Part shown: positions 16,602 through 24,987 of the stretch, piece by piece | How positions within the stretch are numbered: the stretch's first letter is position 1 | Layout of the letters: each line of letters begins with the position of its first letter | Assembly (NCBI GenBank): GCA_003523945.1 | Contig: DOFS01000098.1 | Coordinates: 1-41,276, forward strand | Origin: Nitrospiraceae bacterium | Lineage (GTDB): Bacteria; Nitrospirota; Nitrospiria; Nitrospirales; UBA8639 | Direction: 5' to 3' | DNA: 41,276 nt | The notes under the pieces: model-generated | Database searches by the model: none | What the model saw: only the letters and a program-made list of their open reading frames with translations | Told to the model about the DNA's origin: nothing | Position numbers and translations under genes: made by a program

Positions 16602-17090
16602 TCAGTATGAAGAATTATGTCCTGCTGCTTCAAAAGCTCGGGTCACCCCGGGAACATTCGCGACGTCCGCATCTTCGGACATTTCAGGGATATCCCGATA
16701 ATCTCCCCGCAACGCTTTTAAGGCATGCCGTTCCTGTTGAATTTCATTGCTGGTGCGTATCCCCATACGCCGGAACACGGGCACCGGCGGACACCAGCCT
16801 TGAACGGCATGCTGCAATAGAAAGCCGGTCACGGCCACAGGAAACAAAAACCAACGTCGGTTCACAATTGCGCCCAATGCAAGGCCCAAGAGGGAAAAAG
16901 ATGCGGCATTCGCTTCGAGAACGCGCTCGATATCCCATTCTTCATCCAGTTCTCTTAGACGGCGATCGATCGCCGGGCGACCGGCGCACGCGTATAACAT
17001 CACATTATTTTTGGTGCGAGTATGAATTTCCTCATTAATTAGCGGGTCGGTATTTTCCTCAACTCGTGTGGCAGTTGGTGGAATGTTCAT
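16602..17090 (-). CDS. DUF2892 (YgaP-like membrane domain) protein
   Basis: A 162-residue protein. Residues 62-98 form a membrane pair, followed by the characteristic GWCPPVPVFRRMGIRTSNEI and ERHALKALRGDYRD, the DUF2892/YgaP-like transmembrane signature. The N-terminal 50 residues are soluble. In many bacteria this domain accompanies rhodanese or persulfide-oxidising genes, as it does here in first place of the operon. It may help pass sulfur species at the membrane. The start ATG at 17090 has TTGGAGGT eight bases upstream. The gap to the MBL gene is 44 bases. No regulator gene (ArsR type) is visible next to it. Confidence 0.82.
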   Translation of the reverse strand: MNIPPTATRVEENTDPLINEEIHTRTKNNVMLYACAGRPAIDRRLRELDEEWDIERVLEANAASFSLLGLALGAIVNRRWFLFPVAVTGFLLQHAVQGWCPPVPVFRRMGIRTSNEIQQERHALKALRGDYRDIPEMSEDADVANVPGVTRAFEAAGHNSSY

Positions 17091-17464
17091 CAGAATACCT
17101 CCAAGGTTAACTATTTATTATTAGCAAAGTGAAGTCCTGTTCTCCCCTCTCCAGATACGTAGTCAATATTCGAACCAAGGTCATTGCACAACTGTTATAA
17201 ACCCTGGAAGTCGGCCACCAGAACAGGGCATACTCGATTGTATATGTCCAGGCCCTTACTCCCATTTGACAGAGGGGATTACTCCTTTTCGGTCAGGTAT
17301 AGGAACCCCCTCCTTGATGCGATGAAGTGATTTCGATCCTCTTTACGCTAGGAGCTATCTGATGCGTCTTCTCTCACCCCCTGCCATCAACTCAGAATTT
17401 TTTGATGGGACAATGCAGATCGGGGCCTCAAAAACGTTTCTGACTTCCGGAATGCCTATTCTAT
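17091..17464. other. 374-base intergenic region upstream of the sulfur operon
   Basis: It should hold the operon promoter on the minus strand. An AT-rich core (TTAACTATTTATTATTAG, about 17107-17124) is the only obvious candidate, and I cannot place -35 and -10 elements with confidence. An AACCCTGG is at about 17207. CCATCAA (17384-17390) pairs with TTGATGG (17402-17408) as a weak hairpin near the 3' end of the next minus-strand gene. No gene is seen. Confidence 0.4.
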
Positions 17465-17857
17465 TTACTTCTTATGAAGGCTGCCCTCATGCAACTGATC
17501 CGGCAACTTGAGGTTGTCTAATTTTTCTTTCGTCATGGGTTGCCGGGTGGCAGGATCCACCGCCATTTCCGGATCGACCACCGGGGGAGTGACGACCGCA
17601 TCCGGATCGGCGGGCACTTCGGGATGGATCACCATTTCGGGATCATGAACCGGGGGAGCAATTCCGGATGGTAATTGTTCAGGATCCATTTCTTCGCCCT
17701 CCCGGCCTGGATCAATGGTTTGTTCCATGTTGCCCTTCTGAAGAGATTGAGCTCCCGGACTGTCCGGAATACGTTCAGACGAAAATCCCCTTCCTGAGGA
17801 TACGATCAGAAAAAAACCTAAACCCAGTATGCTCATCCCAATAAGTCTGTAGCGCAT
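17465..17857 (-). CDS. Secreted proline- and aspartate-rich hypothetical protein
   Basis: A 130-residue protein with a signal peptide or N-terminal anchor (MRYRLIGMSILGLGFFLIVSS). The mature region has repeated proline-acidic units (PPVHDPEMVIHPEV, DPDAVVTPPVVDPEMAVDP), which look like degenerate short repeats, and a basic tail. Start ATG at 17857 is chosen because AGAGGG lies five bases upstream. In-frame upstream starts (to 17923) are open but have no such site. I do not recognise the family. It stands alone, divergent from the PRC genes to its right. Confidence 0.6.
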   Translation of the reverse strand: MRYRLIGMSILGLGFFLIVSSGRGFSSERIPDSPGAQSLQKGNMEQTIDPGREGEEMDPEQLPSGIAPPVHDPEMVIHPEVPADPDAVVTPPVVDPEMAVDPATRQPMTKEKLDNLKLPDQLHEGSLHKK

Positions 17858-18163
17858 AACAACCCTCTTGGTGTTGGTTAACATGTAGGGACCCAGTTCC
17901 CTTCCCCCCACAACGCCTAACATCTATTTACTTATCCTTCCTCCCCTATGGTCTCTCGAAACCGGATAAAAAACATCTGGGAAGAACCCTGGGATTGAAA
18001 CTTTTCTGGCAAAAAGATGCCTTGTCTACCCAGGGGAGAAAGATGGGAGTTCCAGGGTTTTCTCCAGGCACTTTTTTTCTTGATTTCCCTACAATGAAGT
18101 TCAATACACAATTTAAAAACTACAAAGGCATAAAATTAAACATCTCACCAAAAGAAAGCCATC

Positions 18164-18421
18164 ATGAATATCAAACCAAAAATAAGAGACATCGCCGGTC
18201 TGATTTTAGCTATTGGCCTGGCGGGAGGGAGCACGAACTGGGTCATCAATCAAACCGCCGATGATAATTCGGGGAAGGAAATGGAAGTGATCAGAGCATT
18301 ATTGCTGGTGCAGAATCCCGGTGAAATTTCATATGTATCCTTTCCAATGGCAAAACAGTTGGAATCAAGCTCGAAAATCATCCGCTTCCCTGATGAAAGG
18401 GCTTACCCGCAAACGAAATAA
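18164..18421 (+). CDS. Truncated, degenerate secreted PRC-like paralogue
   Basis: An 85-residue frame with an N-terminal hydrophobic signal (LILAIGLAGGSTNWVIN). Residues 30-58 (TADDNSGKEMEVIRALLLVQ, then ISYVSF) align with the start of the PRC domain of the next gene (TVIDNAGKELGTVKDLLIDQ, then ISYIVLS). The rest of the barrel is missing and the last 25 residues are unrelated. This looks like a tandem duplicate that has lost its C-terminal half. The ATG at 18164 has only an AAAGAAAG upstream. It could still be translated, but function is doubtful. Confidence 0.5.
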   Translation: MNIKPKIRDIAGLILAIGLAGGSTNWVINQTADDNSGKEMEVIRALLLVQNPGEISYVSFPMAKQLESSSKIIRFPDERAYPQTK

Positions 18422-18491
18422 AGAGATGACCGGTCGTCCCGATTCTATGAACATCCCAGCGGCGACTTTAACAAAAAGGAGAGTTTCACCA

Positions 18492-19298
18492 ATGAACACA
18501 ACACGCAGAAACAGTGGCATGCTCGGACTGGCTTTAGCCTTTGCTCTGACAGGAGGAGGTCTATCATTGGCCATAAGCGAATCCGGAGGATCGGCCCATC
18601 CAGCCAAAGAACTCCTTCTCAATGCCAACACCCTTATTGGCAATACCGTCATTGACAACGCGGGTAAAGAACTTGGAACGGTCAAAGATTTACTGATTGA
18701 TCAAACGACGGGCCAGATATCCTATATTGTTCTCTCCTATGGCGGCACATTCGGGGGAACACTGGGAATCGGATCAGAAAATTTTTCTATCCCCTGGTCA
18801 GAAGTCAAGCTCACCAAACAGGATGAAAAAATGATGGTTCAGGTCGCCGAAGCGCCTATTGGCGAAAAAACCACCTCAAAAGAACACCTATCAGGTCACA
18901 ATCAACAAGTTGCCGCAATCCAGACCAAGGACTTCAATCCTGCCACCGTCGAAACATTACAAGGAACTGTGGAAAATGTGGACAATGACCTCTTTGAATC
19001 CGGAGTCACCGCGACCGATAGCGTGATAGTTTTGGATATGAAAACCTCATCCGGCACAGAACGCGTGCGGGTGGCACCTGATAATTATCTTAAAGAACAG
19101 GGAGTCGAGGTCAAGGAAGGGGATAACGTTGAAGTGACCGGTTCACGTATTATGAAAGAGGGGGAAAGTTTGATCATCGCATCCAAAATTGTTCTGAAAA
19201 GAAACGGAAAGGTTTTGGCCGTGCGCCAGGATGACGGCTCTCCTAACTGGAATAGAGATACGGGCGTCCATAGCAAGAGTAAATCCGGAAACGAATAA
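18492..19298 (+). CDS. Secreted PRC-barrel domain protein
   Basis: A 268-residue protein with a signal peptide (RRNSGMLGLALAFALTGGGL, cut likely near SLAIS). A PRC-barrel domain lies at about residues 44-110 (ANTLIGNTVIDNAGKELGTV, LLIDQTTGQISYIVLSYGG, IGSENFSIPWSEVKL). After a hydrophilic linker a second, OB-like beta domain follows at about 155-245 (TVETLQGTVENVDN, DYNV-type GDNVEVTGSRIMKEGESLII). The ATG at 18492 has AAGGAG about ten bases upstream. In-frame upstream codons to 18321 are open but cross the degenerate copy. It likely acts in the periplasm. A strong terminator follows. Function unknown, but it belongs to the PRC set found at 5.4, 10.8 and 11.4 kb. Confidence 0.85.
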   Translation: MNTTRRNSGMLGLALAFALTGGGLSLAISESGGSAHPAKELLLNANTLIGNTVIDNAGKELGTVKDLLIDQTTGQISYIVLSYGGTFGGTLGIGSENFSIPWSEVKLTKQDEKMMVQVAEAPIGEKTTSKEHLSGHNQQVAAIQTKDFNPATVETLQGTVENVDNDLFESGVTATDSVIVLDMKTSSGTERVRVAPDNYLKEQGVEVKEGDNVEVTGSRIMKEGESLIIASKIVLKRNGKVLAVRQDDGSPNWNRDTGVHSKSKSGNE

Positions 19299-19320
19299 TA
19301 ATTTCCTACATTATGGGTAG

Positions 19321-19350
19321 GCGGGAAAAAGTACCTGTGCTTTTTCCCGC
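19321..19350 (+). terminator. Hairpin terminator after the secreted PRC gene
   Basis: GCGGGAAAAAG (19321-19331) and CTTTTTCCCGC (19340-19350) form a perfect 11-bp stem with an 8-base loop, 22 bases after the stop. The A/T-rich stem top favours release in either direction. Confidence 0.85.
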
Positions 19351-19555
19351 TTGGGGTTCTTCCTTCATTTCAATACTTCTTACCTTGCCTCTTTTTTTCT
19401 GACCTATCCCCTTATATTTTTCAATCCATGGTATCGGGTTTGTGAAATTTTATACGAAAACGTCCTGGACTAGGGTTTTTCACAGTTTTGTTCGGAAACA
19501 GACCCTGATAAATAAACCAATAAAATATCATTATCCACGAGAACGGGATTCCAAC

Positions 19556-20707
19556 ATGTCACCAAAAAACTCATTTACTAGAGTATCACGTACACGCCAA
19601 CCCCCCTCTCAAAAAATCCGGTACGCGGTCGTGGGATTAGGATATATCGCACAAGTCGCCGTGCTCCCGGCATTTGCCCATGCGAAAAAAAACTCGGAAT
19701 TAGCGGCATTCATCTCCGATGACCCCAGAAAATTGAAGCAATTAGGAAGGAAGTATGGCGTCAACGGTCTCTATTCGTATGACCAATACGAAGAATGTCT
19801 GGAACGGGAAGAGATTGATGCCGTGTATATCGCGCTTCCCAACCATTTACATTGCGAATTTACCGTGAGGGCTGCGAAGAAGGGAGTTCATGTGTTGTGT
19901 GAAAAGCCCATGGCCTTATCAGTCAGGGAATGTGAAACCATGATTCGCACAGCGGACCATCATGGCATCAAATTGATGGTGGCCTATCGGCTTCATTTCG
20001 AAGAGGCCAATCTTCGGGCAATACAAATGGTGCAATCAGGGAAAATCGGCAATCCGCGCTATTTTCAATCGGCTTTCAGTCTCCCCGTCAAAGACAAACA
20101 GAATATCCGGTTACGGGAAGCAACCGGCGGGGGCACGCTTTGGGATATCGGCATTTATTGCCTGAATGCCTCCCGGAATCTTTTTCATGCGGAACCTATC
20201 GACGTGTTTGCCACCACCGCCGGACGGGGAAGCGGCCGATTCAAGGAAGTCGAAGAAATGAGCGCGGTCACGCTCCGATTTCCTGATGATCGGTTGGCCT
20301 CGTTTATCTGCAGTTTCGGCGCCGCCGACGTTTCAGAGTTTCGGATTGTGGGTACGAAGGGACAACTGAGAGTGACATCGGCCTACGAATATGTCGAACC
20401 CATTACTCATTTCTTGACAGTAAACGGGAAAGAGAAAAAGCAAACGTTCTCCAAACGGGATCAATTTGCTCCTCAACTCTTAAAATTTTCTGATGCCATT
20501 TTGAACGATACCGTTCCCGAACCGGCAGGCGACGAGGGCCTCCATGATGTCCGCATTATTGACGCACTGTACCGTTCAGCAAAAAATGGTCGGCCTGTCT
20601 CCCTCAAGAAAATTCAACGAAAGCGGCGGCCGACGATCCGACAACACCTTCGCCGCCCACCGGTTAACAAGCCGAAACTTATTCATGCACAAAGTCCATC
20701 GGGCTAA
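19556..20707 (+). CDS. Gfo/Idh/MocA-family oxidoreductase
   Basis: A 383-residue NAD(P)-dependent dehydrogenase, resembling glucose-fructose oxidoreductase-type proteins. The Rossmann motif GLGYIA is at 27-32. The conserved EKP of this family is in HVLCEKPMA (Glu116-Lys117-Pro118), and the substrate region has VAYRLHFEEANLRA then GGGTLWDIGIYCLNASRNLF. A basic C-terminal tail of about 40 residues (KKIQRKRRP, LRRPPVNKPK) is unusual. The ATG at 19556 has a weak ribosome binding site. A longer in-frame start at 19442 is possible but its extra residues look non-conserved. It probably acts on a sugar. No sugar operon is adjacent. It leads a plus-strand cluster with the ASRT and ThDP-enzyme genes, at 66 bases from the next. 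Confidence 0.88.
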   Translation: MSPKNSFTRVSRTRQPPSQKIRYAVVGLGYIAQVAVLPAFAHAKKNSELAAFISDDPRKLKQLGRKYGVNGLYSYDQYEECLEREEIDAVYIALPNHLHCEFTVRAAKKGVHVLCEKPMALSVRECETMIRTADHHGIKLMVAYRLHFEEANLRAIQMVQSGKIGNPRYFQSAFSLPVKDKQNIRLREATGGGTLWDIGIYCLNASRNLFHAEPIDVFATTAGRGSGRFKEVEEMSAVTLRFPDDRLASFICSFGAADVSEFRIVGTKGQLRVTSAYEYVEPITHFLTVNGKEKKQTFSKRDQFAPQLLKFSDAILNDTVPEPAGDEGLHDVRIIDALYRSAKNGRPVSLKKIQRKRRPTIRQHLRRPPVNKPKLIHAQSPSG

Positions 20708-20773
20708 TCATCCACGGAAAAAGTGCATGGAATGAAAATTCATCCACGATTATGATTGAAAGGAAATGTAGAC

Positions 20774-20953
20774 ATGAATGAACAACTGGATAACGCACAG
20801 TCCAAGGGATCCCATCGGTCCCGACAGGTGTTCACCGCCCTCCCGTCTTATCTTATTGAGGCTGAATTAGATAGGGAATGGGAGCGCCGACATCGTCAAG
20901 GATATGCCGAAAATCCTCCGGTGTCTTCACCCAAGGAAGAATTCGGATCATGA
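20774..20953 (+). CDS. Small hypothetical protein, translationally coupled to the ASRT gene
   Basis: A 59-residue charged protein (MNEQLDNAQSKGSHRSRQVF, then ALPSYLIEAELDREWERRHR) with no signal or membrane segment. The ATG at 20774 has an AAAGGAA ten bases upstream. Its stop shares four bases with the start of the next gene (ATGA at 20950-20953), a classic coupled arrangement. I do not recognise the family. The pattern LIEAELDREWERR suggests an amphipathic helix. Confidence 0.6.
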   Translation: MNEQLDNAQSKGSHRSRQVFTALPSYLIEAELDREWERRHRQGYAENPPVSSPKEEFGS

Positions 20954-21330
20954 GTCCGTCGATGGGAGCCAGGCGGTGGGCCATAGCGGAAGGTTATATT
21001 CCGGCGGGAAGTACCGGTCCGGAACCCCAAATGACCAGTCATGAAACCGCCTGTCTGCTTAACATATCCAACGACCCTGCGCATGTTCGAATCACCATTT
21101 TTTATTCGGATCGGGATCCCGTAGGACCCTATAACATTACGGTCCCCCCACGACGAACACGACATATCCGATTGAATGATTTGGAAGATCCTGAACCCAT
21201 ACCCAGGGATACAGATTTCGCAAGCGTGTTTGAGTCCGATGTGCCAATCGTGGTGCAACATACCAGGCTGGATTCCCGGCAGGCCGAGAATGCTCTCCTG
21301 TCTACTATCGCGTATACGGACCATCAGTAA
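20950..21330 (+). CDS. Sensory rhodopsin transducer (ASRT) family protein
   Basis: A 126-residue protein matching the Anabaena sensory rhodopsin transducer family. It has WAIAEGYIPAGSTGPEPQMT, SHETACLLNISN, then ITIFYSDRDPVGPY, IRLNDLEDPEPIPRDTDFAS and IVVQHTRLDSRQAENALL, spanning the whole conserved fold. In Nostoc (Anabaena) the soluble tetramer binds the photoreceptor rhodopsin and can bind DNA, but many carriers lack any rhodopsin. None is visible here. The start ATG at 20950 overlaps the stop of the preceding small gene, and a second ATG is at 20962. It lies 69 bases before the ThDP-enzyme gene on the same strand. A carbohydrate-binding or regulatory role has been proposed for this beta fold. 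Its role here is unknown. Confidence 0.9.
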   Translation: MSPSMGARRWAIAEGYIPAGSTGPEPQMTSHETACLLNISNDPAHVRITIFYSDRDPVGPYNITVPPRRTRHIRLNDLEDPEPIPRDTDFASVFESDVPIVVQHTRLDSRQAENALLSTIAYTDHQ

Positions 21331-21399
21331 CGCATTCAAAGCGCCGCCCCATCTCCCGTCTGGTTCAAACTGGAAAAAACATTAAGAGGAACATCAGAC

Positions 21400-23151
21400 A
21401 TGACAAAAACCGCCGCGGACGTGTTGATTGAGAAGCTTCAAAACTGGGGGGTAGAAGTCATATTCGGTATTCCCGGAGACGGGATTAATGGCCTTATGGA
21501 ATCTTTGCGTCAACGTCAAGATGTCATTAGGTTCGTACAGGTGCGCCACGAAGAATCAGCGGCCTGGATGGCATGCGGGTATGCCAAATACACGGGAAGG
21601 CTGGGTGTGTGCCTGGCCACTTCAGGTCCCGGGGGGCTTCATCTCCTGAATGGGCTATACGATGCCAAAATGGAAAAGCAACCGGTTTTAGCCATCACCG
21701 GCCATCATTTTCACGATTTGATCGATACGCATGCCCAGCAGGATGTGAATCTCACCAGAGTTTTTGAAGATGTCGCGGTCTATAACACGCGGGTGATGAG
21801 CGCAACGCATGTGGAGAATGTCACAGATTTAGCCTGTCGGACGGCTTTAAGTTATCGTGGGGTGGCTCACATTAATTTTCCGGTTGATCTTCAGGAATCC
21901 AAAGCAGACAAAGGCTATTCCAAACGGAATATTCCTCATCATTCGATGGCAGTTTTTTCCCGTGACGCTCGCTTGCCCAATCAATCCGACCTGCATCAGG
22001 CTGCGGATGTGCTGAACGCCGGAAGACGGATTGCCATGATGGCCGGGGCCGGGGCTCTTGGTGCCACGGATGAGTTGGAAACAATTGCAGAATTGCTGGG
22101 AGCACCCATCATCAAACCCTTACTCGGGAAAGCGTCGGTGCCTGACGACAGTCCCTACACCACTGGCGGGATCGGTTTATTAGGAACGACGCCTTCACAG
22201 GAGGCATTGGAAGACTGCGACACGCTCTTCCTCATCGGAACCTCATTTCCCTATATGGAATTTTACCCGAAGCCCGGGCAGGCCCGAACCGTCCAAATCG
22301 ATCTTGATCCGTCGCGCATCGGACTCCGATACCCCGTTGAGGTGGGGTTGGTGGGTGATTGCCAAAAAACACTTCAACAGTTACTGCCATTGTTGCAACG
22401 GAATACACACCGGAAATTTTTGGAACGCGCACAAACGGCGATGGCCAAATGGCGGTCATTGATGGAAGAACGGGGAACCAGAGCGGACAAGCCCATGAAG
22501 CCCCAGGTTGTGGCGTGGGAACTCGGCAAACGCCTTTCCGACCACGCCATCGTTTCCTGTGATTCGGGCACCATCACGACCTGGTGGGCCAGACAAATTC
22601 CTGCCAAACGAGGGCAGAAGCACACGGTATCGGGCACGCTGGCCTCGATGGCGTGCGGATTACCCTACGCGATTGCCGCCCAAATCGCCTATCCGGATCG
22701 TCAATGTATCGCCTTTGTCGGGGATGGGGGATTTTCCATGCTCATGGCTGAGTTCGCCACCTGTGTGAAATACCAATTGCCCGTGAAAGTGGTCGTCATC
22801 AAAAACAATACACTCGGCCAGATTAAATGGGAACAGATGGTGTTTCTGGGAAACCCTGAATATGGCTGCGAACTGCACCCCATCGATTTTGCTCTCGTCG
22901 CCAAGGCATGCGGAGGAACCGGATTGACCGTCAACGATCCTGCGGAATGTGGTTCGATCATTGAACAGGCCTTACAAACGGCAGGGCCGGTATTGGTGCA
23001 AGCCATCGTGGATCCGTTTGAACCTCCGATGCCAGCCAATATCACCATGAATCAGGCCACCAAGTTCGCGGAGTCCCTGGCCAGAGGCCAACCCAATCGG
23101 ATGAAAATCGCCATGACCGCCCTTTCGGATCGTGTGCGGGAACTCATCTAG
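21400..23151 (+). CDS. Thiamine diphosphate-dependent enzyme, pyruvate oxidase (PoxB)-like
   Basis: A 583-residue protein of the acetolactate synthase/pyruvate oxidase superfamily. The N-terminal PYR domain has GIPGDGINGLMESL at 23-36 and the catalytic glutamate in VRHEESAAW (Glu51). The middle domain has GRRIAMMAGAGA. The C-terminal PP domain has the ThDP-Mg motif GDGGFSMLMAEFATCVKYQL starting at Gly441 and VVVIKNNTLGQI. Closest in style to PoxB, which oxidatively decarboxylates pyruvate to acetate and feeds electrons to quinone. The C-terminal 30 residues may serve as a membrane-binding end as in PoxB, but I cannot confirm this. The ATG at 21400 has a GAGGAA about ten bases upstream. It stands after the ASRT gene in a likely co-expressed cluster. 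Confidence 0.87.
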   Translation: MTKTAADVLIEKLQNWGVEVIFGIPGDGINGLMESLRQRQDVIRFVQVRHEESAAWMACGYAKYTGRLGVCLATSGPGGLHLLNGLYDAKMEKQPVLAITGHHFHDLIDTHAQQDVNLTRVFEDVAVYNTRVMSATHVENVTDLACRTALSYRGVAHINFPVDLQESKADKGYSKRNIPHHSMAVFSRDARLPNQSDLHQAADVLNAGRRIAMMAGAGALGATDELETIAELLGAPIIKPLLGKASVPDDSPYTTGGIGLLGTTPSQEALEDCDTLFLIGTSFPYMEFYPKPGQARTVQIDLDPSRIGLRYPVEVGLVGDCQKTLQQLLPLLQRNTHRKFLERAQTAMAKWRSLMEERGTRADKPMKPQVVAWELGKRLSDHAIVSCDSGTITTWWARQIPAKRGQKHTVSGTLASMACGLPYAIAAQIAYPDRQCIAFVGDGGFSMLMAEFATCVKYQLPVKVVVIKNNTLGQIKWEQMVFLGNPEYGCELHPIDFALVAKACGGTGLTVNDPAECGSIIEQALQTAGPVLVQAIVDPFEPPMPANITMNQATKFAESLARGQPNRMKIAMTALSDRVRELI

Positions 23152-23313
23152 ATAGGGACTGATACCCGATACAAGGCTGGCATGGGAAAGACCATTCAAT
23201 GGCATTGGCGTTTTCATCCGCCATCTGAGAAATGTGAGGGTCGTGATTTCGGACAATCCCCGGATCACGCGGAGAACACCGGGTGTCAACCACCATAGAA
23301 ATGGAGGCGATCT

Positions 23314-23517
23314 ATGTTCACAATCGGGTTCATCATGTTATTTATTGCAGGATTACTCGCCCTACTGGGTTTCGGGATTCTCACTTCTCCAGTAGTCGGT
23401 CCCGTACGGGTCGCGTTTTATTTCGTCTTGATTTTGTCACTGGTCACATTATTTTATGGGGTCGTCCAGCAGGAAGCCCATGTGAATCCCCGAGTTCCAA
23501 CCCAGGAACAGAATTAA
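23314..23517 (+). CDS. Small two-helix membrane protein
   Basis: A 67-residue protein with two membrane helices (about residues 3-25 and 32-52) and a short polar tail. A clear GGAGG lies six bases before the ATG at 23314. It resembles DUF1328-style small membrane peptides but lacks the exact motif. I cannot name the family. It lies 162 bases after the PoxB-like gene on the same strand and convergent to the barrel gene on the minus strand. Confidence 0.72.
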   Translation: MFTIGFIMLFIAGLLALLGFGILTSPVVGPVRVAFYFVLILSLVTLFYGVVQQEAHVNPRVPTQEQN

Positions 23518-23600
23518 CTGGAAAACCAAAGGGAGATTGAGTGAGAACCTGATAAACCGAGAGGATCATTTCCAAAAACTTTTGGCGGGCCATGACTGTT

Positions 23601-24971
23601 CTAAAGCAGTTTGGACCAGAACAGGAGAACACTATGCCCGCCCATTTCCGGACCACCCCTATCCCGAAATATGCCAAAGTTATAACTATAATTGACTTCG
23701 ATTTGTGAACCCCATGGAGCTCCGCTGACCACCCCTCCTCCCACCGCTGGCAGCATATCCACTTCGTTATGAATGGACCCATCATTTCGAAAACGGGGTC
23801 GTTCAATCGCAGACCATGTGCCACGAATATAGGGATACAGAAAAAACAAGGCTTCATACCGGTAGGTGAGATTAGCAATCCCATACTTGCGTGGAAACAG
23901 TTCATTAAAGGCCAATCCCGGAATAAGAGGGCGGGACAGCGCTTCCCATTCATTTCCAGTGGGCCGCCCCGGCAACCGGAAGGTGGAGAACCGATCCAGG
24001 TCTTTTCCGATCCCGCCATACATCGTGACAATCAAGCGGTGTCGTTCCGTTGGCGCAAAAGGCACCTTTCCAGCGAGGGCGGCGTACACGCTCGCCAACA
24101 TAAATGTCTTTTCATCATTGCCGAGCGCCAGCGCATCAAACCCGGGGCCTCCCCACTGACGCCAATGGGCACGATGTCCATACAGGGCATCTCCTCCCAA
24201 GGCCCATCCTTGATGAAGTAATTCCAGAAGATTACGTTCCAGCTTATCCACTCGAAGGCGTGCATGAACCCGCCCCTCATAGGTGTTGTGAGGTACCGAA
24301 AAAGTATCTGCCGTGTTTGAAGTTCGATCAAACCACCGGTACCCGGGTTCATACGTTAACGAAAATTCCAACACGTTATCCTGATGCCAGGGATAGAGGG
24401 ACGTGCGATAGCCGATACCGATTCCCGCAAAAACATGATTCCACTCCAGGTCGACCTGCCGGATTCGTTGCCCCTCGACATATTCTGACCGGCCAAAAGG
24501 AATGATGACATTTTCTAATGTCAGGGCCGCGAACCAGGGACTGGTAGGGGTCAGGCCACGCTGGTACTGAACGTCATTCACCGCTCCGGAAAATGTTCCC
24601 CGGAACCGCTGGTTGTCATCTGTCCAATTTCGCCAGATAAACAGCGCGCCTAAGGGAAGAATTTCCAGTCTGCTTGGCCCGTCGGGGATCCAGGTCACGC
24701 CGAGGTTGATTGCCGTCACATGCCGGCGATCCCGTGAGGGAATGTGAATGTCTTTTCCCAGAATTTCTGTATCATAGGGTTGTCCGGCAAGCGGAGTATC
24801 ATGTGCCTCACCCAAGGTTGTATGAGCGGGAATCATGATCAGACAAACCGCCAAGGCGAACATGGAGACATGAATTTGTGTTTGGAATAAACGGTCCCGC
24901 CATCGTGGTCGCCAGAGAACATCCCGGTGGGCAGGGATCGGGAGAAGGCATTCGGTGAACCGACACATCAT
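23601..24971 (-). CDS. Outer-membrane beta-barrel-like protein, unknown
   Basis: A 456-residue protein with an N-terminal hydrophobic segment (residues 37-55, HVSMFALAVCLIMIPAHT) after an arginine-rich stretch, consistent with a long signal peptide. The rest is a run of alternating aromatic and polar strands (for example GIGIGYRTSLYPW, LEFSLTYEPGYRWFDRTSN, SQIEVNYSYNFGIF) and ends in LLFWSKLL, as in outer-membrane barrels. No cysteines or known catalytic motifs stand out. The ATG pair at 24971 has no clear ribosome binding site. A shorter start at 24863 would drop the positive residues before the signal. It follows the second DUF2238 gene by 16 bases. I do not recognise its family. Confidence 0.65.
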   Translation of the reverse strand: MMCRFTECLLPIPAHRDVLWRPRWRDRLFQTQIHVSMFALAVCLIMIPAHTTLGEAHDTPLAGQPYDTEILGKDIHIPSRDRRHVTAINLGVTWIPDGPSRLEILPLGALFIWRNWTDDNQRFRGTFSGAVNDVQYQRGLTPTSPWFAALTLENVIIPFGRSEYVEGQRIRQVDLEWNHVFAGIGIGYRTSLYPWHQDNVLEFSLTYEPGYRWFDRTSNTADTFSVPHNTYEGRVHARLRVDKLERNLLELLHQGWALGGDALYGHRAHWRQWGGPGFDALALGNDEKTFMLASVYAALAGKVPFAPTERHRLIVTMYGGIGKDLDRFSTFRLPGRPTGNEWEALSRPLIPGLAFNELFPRKYGIANLTYRYEALFFLYPYIRGTWSAIERPRFRNDGSIHNEVDMLPAVGGGVVSGAPWGSQIEVNYSYNFGIFRDRGGPEMGGHSVLLFWSKLL

Positions 24972-24987
24972 AGGGGAATCAAGGAAT

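Noticed and set aside
23444..24031. Minus-strand 195-residue frame across the barrel gene's 3' part
   Set aside because: Out of frame with the barrel gene and lacking any motif.
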